NCBI GenBank assembly: GCA_027021095.1
Contig: JALUUZ010000088.1
Span: 1 to 16,087 of the forward strand
Reading direction: 5' to 3'
Source: Gammaproteobacteria bacterium
Lineage (GTDB): Bacteria; Pseudomonadota; Gammaproteobacteria; SZUA-21
Length of the DNA: 16,087 nt
In this document: positions 1 to 7,085 of the stretch, in pieces
Position numbering within the stretch: the stretch's first letter is position 1
Layout: each line of letters starts with the position of its first letter
Program-made: the position numbers and the translations under genes
The notes under the pieces: model-generated
What the model saw: the letters and a program-made list of their open reading frames with translations, nothing else
Told to the model about the DNA's origin: nothing
Databases searched by the model: none

Positions 1-1283
1 CAGATTCCCATGTTCCCTGCGTCCAGCGCGATACTTCGCTGTGTCTCGGTATCACGCAGCGTCTTGCTGATCTTGCTCCCTTCCTTCCTCGCATGCTCGA
101 TCTGCTTTGCCAGGCCGAACGACATACACAATGCAAACAGTACGATGCCAAAGCGTACCCCGTGTTCAGCAACGAAACTGCTGTCGATCCAGCCCAGCCT
201 GACCGTCACCACACCAAGCATACTCGCAAGAACGAGACCCCACGCAAAATAGGCAAAGCGCGACACCGCCTTGCCCGAGCGCTGGAAAAGATACATCGTC
301 ACAAGGCAATAGGCCACTGTCAACACGAACAACGGGATCATGACCTGTACATTCGCCCTGTAGCTGAACAGAAACGAAGTCACCATGCCGATCAGCCAGG
401 CAGACCGCAGCGCCCTGCCGACCAGGTGTATCGATCCAGCCGAACCAGGTAAGGGAAAAAGCTGGCGGTTGAAACCAAGCAGGCTGTACAGGGTTGCAGC
501 GAAAAAGAACGGCACTGCGATACGATTCACGAACGACATCCATGACGGGGTGAGCAGTTGCGCGAAACCATCGTAATAAAGCAAGATCAAGCCGGTGCTG
601 CCGAGCAACAGCGCGAACAGAAGGAAGCTTTTTTCGCGCAGCACAAAATAGAGAAAGAAATTGTAGCCAAGCAATACCAGGAGAATCCCGTAGAAACCGC
701 CGAACCAGAACGCCTCGGCATTGACTTTCTCGAAAAAGGCCTGCGGCGCCCACAGCCGCAGGCCCAGGTTGACTGCAGCTGCGCTTTGGATCCTGACATA
801 GAAAGTGCGCGGTTGCTGGTCAGGCAAGGAAACAAAGAAAACGGTCTTACGGTAACGCAGTTCTCTTCCCTGCAATGGCCGCAGGTTGCCGGACTTCTTT
901 ACCTGGTAGCCTTTTTCGCCGGCTGCCGGAAGATAGAGATCCATATAGTGCGTATTGGCAAACTCCTGCTCCAGGATCCAGCGCGGAATGCCGCTGGCCT
1001 GGTTCTGCAGCCGCAGGCGCAGCCAGTATACGGAACGGGTATATCCCTGGCTGCGTCTTTTTCCTGCCAACTTTTTGAACCGGCGCTGGTTCGCTGGCTG
1101 TAATATGTCCTCGATACCCAGGCTGCCCTGCCTGTCCACGAGCACTTCCGCCGTGGACATCAGGTCATAACTGCCTCGCTGCGCAGTCAGCTGCAAGGGC
1201 TCCTGCGCCTGTGCAACCGCCGCAGACAACATACTGCACACTGTCATCAGTACTGCCAAGGCCCACTGCCGTGCAAGGTCCAT
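1..1283 (-). CDS. 7TMR-DISM membrane sensor, N-terminal part (runs off the left edge)
   Basis: The frame is open from an ATG at 1283 to the window edge, giving 427 complete codons. Residues 1-26 look like a Sec signal peptide ending in AVAQA. Residues about 30-185 form an extracellular domain of the DISMED2 type, with the hallmark SVYWLRLRLQN at 84-94. Residues about 193-391 contain seven hydrophobic segments (roughly 193-214, 219-237, 252-270, 293-308, 313-333, 344-364, 375-391), matching the 7TM part of 7TMR-DISM receptors. Residues about 392-420 are a charged linker, probably coiled coil, and the last visible residues (ALDAGNMGI) resemble the first strand of a PAS domain. Known relatives carry histidine kinase or GGDEF outputs; which applies here lies outside the window. 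The Shine-Dalgarno is weak; an in-frame Met at codon 13 would still leave a signal peptide. Family call fairly sure, output and ligand unknown. Confidence 0.85.
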   Translation of the reverse strand, partial: MDLARQWALAVLMTVCSMLSAAVAQAQEPLQLTAQRGSYDLMSTAEVLVDRQGSLGIEDILQPANQRRFKKLAGKRRSQGYTRSVYWLRLRLQNQASGIPRWILEQEFANTHYMDLYLPAAGEKGYQVKKSGNLRPLQGRELRYRKTVFFVSLPDQQPRTFYVRIQSAAAVNLGLRLWAPQAFFEKVNAEAFWFGGFYGILLVLLGYNFFLYFVLREKSFLLFALLLGSTGLILLYYDGFAQLLTPSWMSFVNRIAVPFFFAATLYSLLGFNRQLFPLPGSAGSIHLVGRALRSAWLIGMVTSFLFSYRANVQVMIPLFVLTVAYCLVTMYLFQRSGKAVSRFAYFAWGLVLASMLGVVTVRLGWIDSSFVAEHGVRFGIVLFALCMSFGLAKQIEHARKEGSKISKTLRDTETQRSIALDAGNMGI

Positions 1284-1378
1284 CGTCGAACGCCTGTTCT
1301 ACCCTGTTTTTCTAAGTGTAATGCCTTTTTCGTAGTTCGGCAGGACAGGCTTGGCAAATTTGCTTTATTTATTGAAAT

Positions 1379-1408
1379 ATCGTATTTTTTATCAGACCGG
1401 GAGGACAA
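1379..1408 (-). promoter_or_regulatory. Candidate sigma70 promoter for the 7TMR-DISM gene
   Basis: Read on the minus strand, TTGTCC (1408-1403) and TACGAT (1384-1379) are separated by 18 bases, each matching 4 of 6 consensus positions. It lies about 95 bases upstream of the ATG at 1283, inside an AT-rich tract. A weaker TTGCCA/TACGAA pair lies closer to the gene, so the choice is uncertain. Confidence 0.25.
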
Positions 1409-1546
1409 GCCGGATTGCGCACCGCGGTGAGACCAGCACAATAGAAAGGGATGAACAATGCGGGTGAACGCTGACACGGGAACGGCGGCAATACTTGTTA
1501 AGCCGGAAATGACTGGCTCGCGTGATACGATGCGCCCTGTCGTGGT

Positions 1547-1563
1547 GGTGCGTACAACGCACC
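1547..1563. repeat. REP-like short palindrome
   Basis: GGTGCGT (1547-1553) and ACGCACC (1557-1563) form a perfect 7-bp inverted repeat around a 3-base centre, followed by CTAC. The composition resembles the short dispersed GGTGCGTT...AACGCACCCTAC palindromes common between genes in proteobacteria, from memory of that family. No T-tract follows on the minus strand, so it is not a good intrinsic terminator for the gene ending at 1598. Only one copy was noticed in the window. Confidence 0.5.
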
Positions 1564-1597
1564 CTACCTTGCCTGCGCGCTCCCCGGTCGCGAAAGT

Positions 1598-1990
1598 TCA
1601 AGACGCATAACGATGCCAGAAGGTGGTGCGCCAGTAGTACAGCACCGTGGTATCCTGGGGATAGGATACTGCGTAATCCTCACCTGCTCTTGGTATCTCG
1701 ATATTGTCACGTGCAGGATCGACCGGGCGCCAGTCTTTATCCCGTACCTCGCCTGGCACCGGGGGACGTGAAGTAGCGATCTTCCGCCGTTCTGCCGCAC
1801 CATATTCGATAAAATTCTTCTGCGCCTTGACCAGCGTGACGTGATTGGAAATTCCAGTCATTTCGACAAAACGCAGTTGTGACAACTCATCCTCCCAACC
1901 GCAGATCGGGCAGTGCTCATGATAACCCGGCGGCATCCTGAACACCAGGTAACCGCAACAGGGGCATGGGTACTTCCGGGACTGCTCCAT
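1598..1990 (-). CDS. CPCC-family cysteine-rich protein
   Basis: A 130-residue soluble protein whose N-terminal half matches the bacterial CPCC cysteine-rich family (Pfam CPCC). The motif YPCPCCGY spans residues 7-14, with C9, C11 and C12, and a second pair C27/C30 sits in HCPICGWED. Together these could form a zinc site. The conserved segment SNHVTLVKAQKNFIEYGAAE (48-67) is the second family hallmark. The C-terminal part, about residues 80-130, is less recognisable and rich in aromatic residues near the end (LYYW, FWHRY). The ATG at 1990 puts the CPCC motif close to the N terminus as in relatives; the reading frame continues further upstream but lacks family similarity there. No strong Shine-Dalgarno precedes this ATG. 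A sigma70-like promoter lies about 75 bases upstream. The molecular function of this family is not known to me. Confidence 0.85.
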   Translation of the reverse strand: MEQSRKYPCPCCGYLVFRMPPGYHEHCPICGWEDELSQLRFVEMTGISNHVTLVKAQKNFIEYGAAERRKIATSRPPVPGEVRDKDWRPVDPARDNIEIPRAGEDYAVSYPQDTTVLYYWRTTFWHRYAS

Positions 1991-2063
1991 CGTTACATAA
2001 TCGATCAACACATCACTCTGCCGGGTCAACAGCCACGGCCTGTCTCTGCAATTCCTGTGTTGA

Positions 2064-2092
2064 AGTATAGTTTGCCTGCAATGCAATGACAA
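2064..2092 (-). promoter_or_regulatory. Sigma70 promoter for the CPCC gene
   Basis: On the minus strand, TTGTCA (2092-2087) and TATACT (2069-2064) are separated by exactly 17 bases; each hexamer matches 5 of 6 consensus positions. Transcription would start near 2057, giving a leader of about 67 nucleotides before the ATG at 1990. The promoter lies between the divergent CPCC and hydrolase genes; no equally good plus-strand promoter was found for the hydrolase. Confidence 0.6.
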
Positions 2093-2139
2093 TGATGAGC
2101 AGCCTCCAACATGCCTGAATTGTGGTAAACTTTCCAGTC

Positions 2140-2967
2140 ATGGGAAAAGCGATCAAAATACTCCTTTATCTCGCCGTGGTACCGTTGGTCGCGAACCTGC
2201 TGTTTTATTTCGTTCAGCCGTCACTGGTGTTTTTTCCGGACAGGGATCTCGACCAAACCCCAAAAGACTGGGGATTGCAATACACGGATGTCGATCTCCG
2301 TACCGGTGACAGGATTACACTGCATGGCTGGTACCTGCCGAACAAGAACACAGCCAAAGCGCTCCTGTTCCTGCACGGCAACGCAGGCAATATCTCTCAC
2401 CGTGGTGAATCGATAAAAATATTTCACCGCTTAGGATTCAACATCCTGATTCTGGACTACCGGGGCTATGGCCGGAGCCAGGGACAACCCTCGGAAGAGG
2501 GGCTTTACCGGGACGCACAGACCGGTTGGAACTACCTGCTCGAAAAAGGCTTCAAGCCAGGCCAGATTACGCTGTTCGGGCGTTCGTTGGGCGGCGCAGT
2601 CGCATCCCGGCTCGCCACCCGCGTACGGCCCGCCGCGCTGGTATTGGAATCGACTTTCAGTTCAGTCCGTGACATGGCGAATCTGATGTTGCCGGTATTC
2701 TCCAAGCTGCTGTACAAACGCTTTACTTTCAATACCGTTGCCAATGTGCGCCGGATCGATTCACCGCTGTTCGTACTGCACAGCCCCGATGACAAAGTCA
2801 TTCCATACCGGCTTGGACAAAAGATCTATCTGCATGCCAAGCAACCGAAATCCTTCTACCAGCTCAAGGGCGGGCACAACAACGGCTTTATCGCCAGCCA
2901 GCCGGGTTACGAACGGGCGCTGCGGACATTTTTCCGCGGGATTTATCCTGCTAACCGCGACCAATAA
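2140..2967 (+). CDS. Membrane-anchored alpha/beta hydrolase (BEM46/ABHD13-like)
   Basis: A serine hydrolase-fold protein of 275 residues counted from the ATG at 2140. One hydrophobic helix near the N terminus (KILLYLAVVPLVANLLFYF) probably anchors it in the inner membrane, followed by the LVFFPDRDL segment typical of BEM46/ABHD13-like proteins. The oxyanion region is HGNAGN (79-84). The nucleophile elbow is GRSLGG with Ser149. The acid lies in HSPDDKV (Asp217 or Asp218) and the base is His246 in KGGHNN, so the catalytic triad is intact. The substrate cannot be read from sequence; relatives are annotated as putative esterases, lipases or acyl hydrolases. An in-frame GTG at 2122 would add six residues; neither start has a convincing Shine-Dalgarno. 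The gene is monocistronic, divergent from the CPCC gene and convergent with fba. Confidence 0.9.
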   Translation: MGKAIKILLYLAVVPLVANLLFYFVQPSLVFFPDRDLDQTPKDWGLQYTDVDLRTGDRITLHGWYLPNKNTAKALLFLHGNAGNISHRGESIKIFHRLGFNILILDYRGYGRSQGQPSEEGLYRDAQTGWNYLLEKGFKPGQITLFGRSLGGAVASRLATRVRPAALVLESTFSSVRDMANLMLPVFSKLLYKRFTFNTVANVRRIDSPLFVLHSPDDKVIPYRLGQKIYLHAKQPKSFYQLKGGHNNGFIASQPGYERALRTFFRGIYPANRDQ

Positions 2968-2968
2968 G

Positions 2969-2990
2969 AAAGGGGCTTTGCAGCCCCTTT
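2969..2990. terminator. Bidirectional intrinsic terminator between hydrolase and fba
   Basis: AAAGGGGCT (2969-2977) and AGCCCCTTT (2982-2990) form a perfect 9-bp stem with a 4-base loop, beginning one base after the hydrolase stop codon. The A/T ends of the stem give each strand a short U-rich 3' side. It can serve both convergent genes, ending the hydrolase transcript and the tkt-to-fba operon. Confidence 0.75.
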
Positions 2991-3014
2991 CCATTGTGCC
3001 TGCAGCGCTGCCTG

Positions 3015-4079
3015 TCAACTGACTTTCGGCGCAAGCTCGTTGCTCTGGTAGCGCGCGACCATGTCTTCCAGGCTGATCGGTTTGATCTTCGATGCGTGTC
3101 CCGCGCAACCGAACGCTTCGTAACGTGCCTTGCAGATCTCTTTCATCGCTTCTGTGGAAGCCTTGAGAAATTTGCGTGGGTCGAAGTTAGAACGGTTTTC
3201 GTTCAGATGCTTGCGGATCGCACCTGTCGAGGCCATACGCAGATCGGTATCGATATTGACCTTGCGCACACCGTTTCTGATTCCTTCCTGAATTTCCTCG
3301 ACCGGTACACCATAGGTCTCGCCCATGTCACCGCCATTCTCATTGATGATCTTCAACCAGTCCTGTGGCACCGAGCTCGAACCGTGCATGACCAGGTGGG
3401 TGTTCGGAATACGCGCATGGATTTCCTTGATCCGGTCGATCGCCAGGATATCCCCTGTCGGCGGGCGGGTGAACTTGTAGGCACCATGACTGGTACCGAT
3501 TGCGATGGCCAGCGCGTCGACCCCGGTCTGCTTGACGAAATCCGCCGCTTCTTCCGGATCGGTCAAGAGCTGGTCCTTCGACAGCTTGCCTTCGGCACCG
3601 TGGCCGTCTTCCTCACCCATTTCCCCGGTCTCCAGTGACCCCAGGCAGCCCAGCTCGCCTTCCACCGAAACACCACAGGCATGGGCGATATCGACCACTG
3701 TCTTGGTGACCTGCACATTGTACTCGTAGGTCGAAGGTGTCTTCATGTCAGACATCAAGGAACCGTCCATCATCACCGAACTGAACCCGGACTGGATCGA
3801 ACGCAGGCAGACCGCCGGCTCTGAACCATGGTCCTGATGCATCACGATTGGAATATGCGGATACTGCTCGATCGCTGCAATAATCAGGTGACGCAGAAAA
3901 GGCTCCCCGGCGTACGCACGCGCACCCGCCGAGCCCTGCATGATCACCGGGCTGTCCGTTTCATTGGCCGCCTGCATGATCGCATGCACCTGCTCCATAT
4001 TGTTCACATTGAATGCCGGCATACCAAAATCATGCTCGGCGGCATAATCCAACAGTTGTCGCATCGAGATTAGGGCCAT
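3015..4079 (-). CDS. fba: Fructose-1,6-bisphosphate aldolase, class IIB (CbbA type)
   Basis: A zinc-dependent aldolase of 354 residues that reversibly condenses glyceraldehyde-3-phosphate and dihydroxyacetone phosphate; the Calvin-type subgroup is also thought to handle sedoheptulose-1,7-bisphosphate. Visible active-site parts are MHQDHG with Asp83 (proton donor) and His84 (zinc), the EGELG loop at 140-144, GTSHGAYK at 195-202 with zinc ligand His198, MHGSSS at 231-236 with His232, and the phosphate-binding NIDTDLR at 275-281. The sequence matches the class IIB (FruBisAldo_II_B) group of autotrophic proteobacteria rather than the E. coli FbaA group. A strong Shine-Dalgarno (AAGGAG) sits before the ATG at 4079. 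It is the last gene of the tkt-gap-pgk-pyk-fba series, 127 bases after pyk, and is followed by a shared terminator. That AT-rich gap contains a perfect ATCTATAGAT palindrome at 4121-4130 and could hold its own promoter, though none is convincing. Confidence 0.97.
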   Translation of the reverse strand: MALISMRQLLDYAAEHDFGMPAFNVNNMEQVHAIMQAANETDSPVIMQGSAGARAYAGEPFLRHLIIAAIEQYPHIPIVMHQDHGSEPAVCLRSIQSGFSSVMMDGSLMSDMKTPSTYEYNVQVTKTVVDIAHACGVSVEGELGCLGSLETGEMGEEDGHGAEGKLSKDQLLTDPEEAADFVKQTGVDALAIAIGTSHGAYKFTRPPTGDILAIDRIKEIHARIPNTHLVMHGSSSVPQDWLKIINENGGDMGETYGVPVEEIQEGIRNGVRKVNIDTDLRMASTGAIRKHLNENRSNFDPRKFLKASTEAMKEICKARYEAFGCAGHASKIKPISLEDMVARYQSNELAPKVS

Positions 4080-4206
4080 TGTCTTCTCCTTATCTGTTCA
4101 ATCATATTTTCAAATAACAAATCTATAGATCCCGTATTACTGCTTGTATTCCGTGATCAGGCCAGGTCCGGGACCCTGTGCCAGAATCGGGTAACGACAA
4201 GAAAAC

Positions 4207-5709
4207 CTATTCCTCGCCTACCCTTATAATCTGCATGGTATTGGTACCACCAAGTTTGCCCATCTTATCACCTTTAGTGATAATTACCAGATCACCGACA
4301 CGCACTGTATCCCGGCGCTGCAACTCCTCGATCACCTCGGCGATGACATTTTCATGTTCATTGATATCCGGCGGCATACTGACAGGATAGACACCCCGGT
4401 ACAAAGTAACCTTTCTTCTTGTAGTCACATGTCTTGTAAGGGCATAGATCGGGATTCCAGAACTGATCCGTGACATCCACAGTGCGGTGGACCCGGACTC
4501 GGTCAACGCGGCAATGGCGGTGACCCCCAGGTGGTTGGCCGCATACATGGTCGACATCGCGACCGCCTCATCGATATGATCGAACACCGAGTCGATACGG
4601 TGGTGTGACTTGCGTGCCCTGGGCTGGCGTTCGGCACTGCGGCAGACCCTGTCCATTGCCTTGACCGCCAATGCCGGGTATTTACCGGCAGCGGTCTCGG
4701 CTGACAGCATGACCGCATCCGTACCGTCGAGCACTGCATTGGCCACATCGAACACCTCTGCCCGGGTCGGCATCTGGCTGTGAATCATCGACTCCATCAT
4801 TTGTGTTGCCGTGATCACGACCCGGTTCAGTTCGCGTGTCCTGGTGATGATCTTTTTCTGAAACGCCGGCAGCTCAGCATCATTGATCTCAACGCCCAGG
4901 TCACCCCTGGCGATCATCACGGCATCAGAAGCGCGGATGATCCCTTCGAGCACCTCGTCACTGGCTACCGCCTCTGCACGCTCGATCTTGGCGACGATTC
5001 CTCCCTCGCCGCCAGCCTCGTTGAAAAGCCGTCTTGCCCTGTCGATATCGTCTTTGTCGCGTGGAAACGAAACAGCAAGATAGTCCGCCTGCAGTTCGGC
5101 GGCAAACTTTATGTCCTGCAGGTCTTTTTCAGTCAGTGCCTGTGCCGACAGGCCACCACCCAGGCGGTTGATTCCCTTGCCGTTGGACAGTGTTCCTCCG
5201 ACCTTGACCTTGCAGTGGATCTTCGTCGCCGTGGTCTCAGTCACCCAGAGCTGGATCATGCCGTCATTGAGCAGCAAAATGTCGCCCCGCTTGACATCCT
5301 CCGGCAAAGCTTTGTACGTGATCCCCACTGCATGCTGATGACCATCCGCAGTCTTGCCGTCCGCGCCCCCCATCTCGGTATCCAGCGTAAACTCCTGCCC
5401 GGCGGTAAGCTCGACTTTGCCTTGTTCGAACAGACAGACCCGGATCTTCGGCCCCATCAGGTCCATCAGTACGCCCACCTGGCGGCCACGCTGGCGCGCA
5501 CGGCTGCGAATCGATTCCACCTGCCGCCGGTGCTCCTCGTGCGTACCGTGCGAAAAATTGACGCGCACCACATCGACTCCGGCATCCACCAACTCGTCCA
5601 TCACGGTGTAATCGAACTCCTCGTGACCCGCCGCGGTCTGACCGGGCGGTGTCACCAAGGGGTCGGTCGCCGGACCCAGGGTTGCAACAATTTTGGTTCT
5701 ACGAGGCAA
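4207..5709 (-). CDS. pyk: Pyruvate kinase (PykA type), TTG start
   Basis: A cytoplasmic kinase of 500 residues that converts phosphoenolpyruvate and ADP to pyruvate and ATP, the exit step of glycolysis. Motifs present: RRTKIVATLGPATD (3-16), VVRVNFSHG (47-55), MDLMGPKIR (82-90), IVAKIERAEAV (238-248) with the catalytic lysine region, MIARGDLGVE (265-274), and TATQMMESM with PTRAE (300-318). A C-terminal allosteric-type domain ends in GGTNTMQIIRVGEE. The start is a TTG at 5709, chosen because a strong AGAAGGAG lies five bases upstream and because conserved sequence begins at residue 3; the frame stays open further upstream through pgk sequence but that part is not pyruvate kinase. Between LGPATD and the VDAGVDVVR strand there are about 16 more residues than in E. 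coli PykA (PLVTPPGQTAAGHEEF region). It lies 40 bases after pgk. Confidence 0.96.
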   Translation of the reverse strand: MPRRTKIVATLGPATDPLVTPPGQTAAGHEEFDYTVMDELVDAGVDVVRVNFSHGTHEEHRRQVESIRSRARQRGRQVGVLMDLMGPKIRVCLFEQGKVELTAGQEFTLDTEMGGADGKTADGHQHAVGITYKALPEDVKRGDILLLNDGMIQLWVTETTATKIHCKVKVGGTLSNGKGINRLGGGLSAQALTEKDLQDIKFAAELQADYLAVSFPRDKDDIDRARRLFNEAGGEGGIVAKIERAEAVASDEVLEGIIRASDAVMIARGDLGVEINDAELPAFQKKIITRTRELNRVVITATQMMESMIHSQMPTRAEVFDVANAVLDGTDAVMLSAETAAGKYPALAVKAMDRVCRSAERQPRARKSHHRIDSVFDHIDEAVAMSTMYAANHLGVTAIAALTESGSTALWMSRISSGIPIYALTRHVTTRRKVTLYRGVYPVSMPPDINEHENVIAEVIEELQRRDTVRVGDLVIITKGDKMGKLGGTNTMQIIRVGEE

Positions 5710-5714
5710 GAGGA

Positions 5715-5722
5715 CTCCTTCT
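5715..5722 (-). promoter_or_regulatory. Shine-Dalgarno deciding the TTG start of pyk
   Basis: AGAAGGAG on the minus strand, five bases before TTG at 5709. No ATG or GTG in this frame fits both the ribosome site and the conserved N terminus, so this site settles the start. Confidence 0.75.
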
Positions 5723-5749
5723 AGCGTAAACGGTTGTGACCGGCCCGGA

Positions 5750-6928
5750 CTATTGCGCCCGCTGCTCGAGTATCTCCACCGCCGGCAGCTTTTTCCCCTC
5801 GAGAAACTCGAGAAAGGCGCCACCACCCGTGGAAATATACGAGACTTTGTCCGCAATATTGTATTTATCCACTGCCGCCAGCGTATCGCCACCGCCGGCA
5901 ATCGAAAACGCCGGGCTTTCGGCGATCGCCATCGCCAGTGCCTTGGTGCCTTCACCGAACTGATCGAACTCAAACACACCAACCGGACCGTTCCAGACGA
6001 TGGTTCCAGCATTTTTCAGAAGCGCTGCAAGCTTGGCCGAAGTCTCCGGGCCGATATCGAAAATCATATCGTCGTCTGCCACATCGTCCACCTTCTTCAG
6101 TGTCGCCTCCGCCGATTCACTGAACTCCTTGGCGACGACGACATCGACCGTGGACGGGATGTCGCGGTTGTTCTCCTGCGCCTGCTGCTTCAACTTGCGC
6201 GCGGTCTCGACCAGGTCTTCCTCGTACAGCGATTTGCCGACCGGGTGATTGTCAGCGGCAATGAAGGTGTTGGCGATCCCGCCACCGACGATCAACTGAT
6301 CGACGACCTTGGACAGGCTCTCGAGCACCGTCAGTTTGGTCGACACCTTGGAACCACCGACGATCGCCACCATCGGCCGCGCTGGATTATCCAGTGCTTT
6401 GCTCAACGCCTCGAGTTCCCCTGCCAGCAAAGGACCCGCACAGGCCACCGGCGCATACTTGGCGACGCCATGCGTCGATGCCTGCGCACGATGCGCGGTG
6501 CCGAACGCATCCATGACATAGATATCGCACAATGCCGCCATCTTCTTCGACAGTGCCTCGTCGTTCTTCTTTTCACCCGCATTGAAACGGACGTTTTCAC
6601 ACAACACGACATCGCCGTTCTGCATACCGTCGATACCATCCAGCCAGTCTTTGACCAGCCTGACTTCTTTACCCAGCAGTTGTGAAAGGTGATCAGCGAC
6701 CGGCTTGAGTGAAAACTTTCCGTCGTATTCGCCTTCCGTCGGACGGCCCAGGTGTGACATCAGCATCACCTGTGCACCGGCCTCCATGGCCTGCTTGATC
6801 GTCGGCAGGCTCGCTCGAATACGCTTGTCACTGGTGACCTTGCCATCCTTCACAGGTACATTCAGGTCTTCACGGATCAGCACCCGCTTTCCGGACAAGT
6901 CGAGATCAGTCATTTTGATTACAGACAT
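5750..6928 (-). CDS. pgk: Phosphoglycerate kinase
   Basis: A monomeric cytoplasmic kinase of 392 residues, the usual bacterial length, that interconverts 1,3-bisphosphoglycerate/ADP and 3-phosphoglycerate/ATP. Family signatures are complete: RVLIREDLNVP (15-25), the substrate-binding SHLGRP (58-63), LCENVRFNAGE, DAFGTAHR, the nucleotide-side VGGSKVSTKL, WNGPVGVFE, the GGGDT loop, and the C-terminal STGGGAFLEFLEGKKLPAV. TAGGAG upstream supports the ATG at 6928; an in-frame Met at codon 6 is less well placed. It follows gap after 157 bases that contain a hairpin, and precedes pyk by 40 bases, so it is probably translated from the same message as both. Confidence 0.98.
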   Translation of the reverse strand: MSVIKMTDLDLSGKRVLIREDLNVPVKDGKVTSDKRIRASLPTIKQAMEAGAQVMLMSHLGRPTEGEYDGKFSLKPVADHLSQLLGKEVRLVKDWLDGIDGMQNGDVVLCENVRFNAGEKKNDEALSKKMAALCDIYVMDAFGTAHRAQASTHGVAKYAPVACAGPLLAGELEALSKALDNPARPMVAIVGGSKVSTKLTVLESLSKVVDQLIVGGGIANTFIAADNHPVGKSLYEEDLVETARKLKQQAQENNRDIPSTVDVVVAKEFSESAEATLKKVDDVADDDMIFDIGPETSAKLAALLKNAGTIVWNGPVGVFEFDQFGEGTKALAMAIAESPAFSIAGGGDTLAAVDKYNIADKVSYISTGGGAFLEFLEGKKLPAVEILEQRAQ

Positions 6929-7040
6929 GCAATACTCCTAAACTGTTAAAAGACCCTCTGCCGGTTCATCACACTGCTCAAGCCGTGCAAAACCCTGCTT
7001 CCTGGAAACGAAAACCAGGCGTGGCCTCTTAGCCGGGAAA

Positions 7041-7070
7041 GTCCAGGCACCCCTGACGGACCGCCTGGAC
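7041..7070 (-). other. Intercistronic hairpin between gap and pgk
   Basis: GTCCAGGC (7041-7048) and GCCTGGAC (7063-7070) form a perfect 8-bp stem with a 14-base loop, starting 15 bases after the gap stop codon on the minus strand. Only a short TTTCCC follows, so it is a poor intrinsic terminator; an RNA-processing or 3'-end-protecting role for the gap message is a plausible inference. Confidence 0.5.
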
Positions 7071-7085
7071 ATACCTCGTGGACGA

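Larger units (their letters stand above)
1284..1597. other. Intergenic region, 314 bases, no gene seen
   Basis: No open frame here has coding character on either strand. The stretch at about 1350-1395 is strongly AT-rich and probably holds the promoter of the minus-strand sensor gene. The end near 1547-1563 carries a short palindrome listed separately. There is no clear U-tract terminator for the CPCC gene that ends at 1598. Confidence 0.6.

Noticed and set aside
2122..2139. GTG start at 2122 for the alpha/beta hydrolase
   Set aside because: It adds six residues with no better ribosome site than the ATG at 2140, which sits directly before the membrane helix as in relatives; it is not excluded.
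5710..6012. Upstream extension of pyk to an ATG at 6012, giving 601 residues
   Set aside because: The extra 101 residues overlap pgk in another frame and look non-coding; conserved pyruvate kinase sequence begins right after the TTG at 5709, which has a strong Shine-Dalgarno.
4780..6685. Long plus-strand open frames (4780-5724 and 5693-6685) opposite pyk and pgk
   Set aside because: Both are mirror frames of well-conserved kinases, rich in His, Arg and Cys with no domain and no ribosome site.
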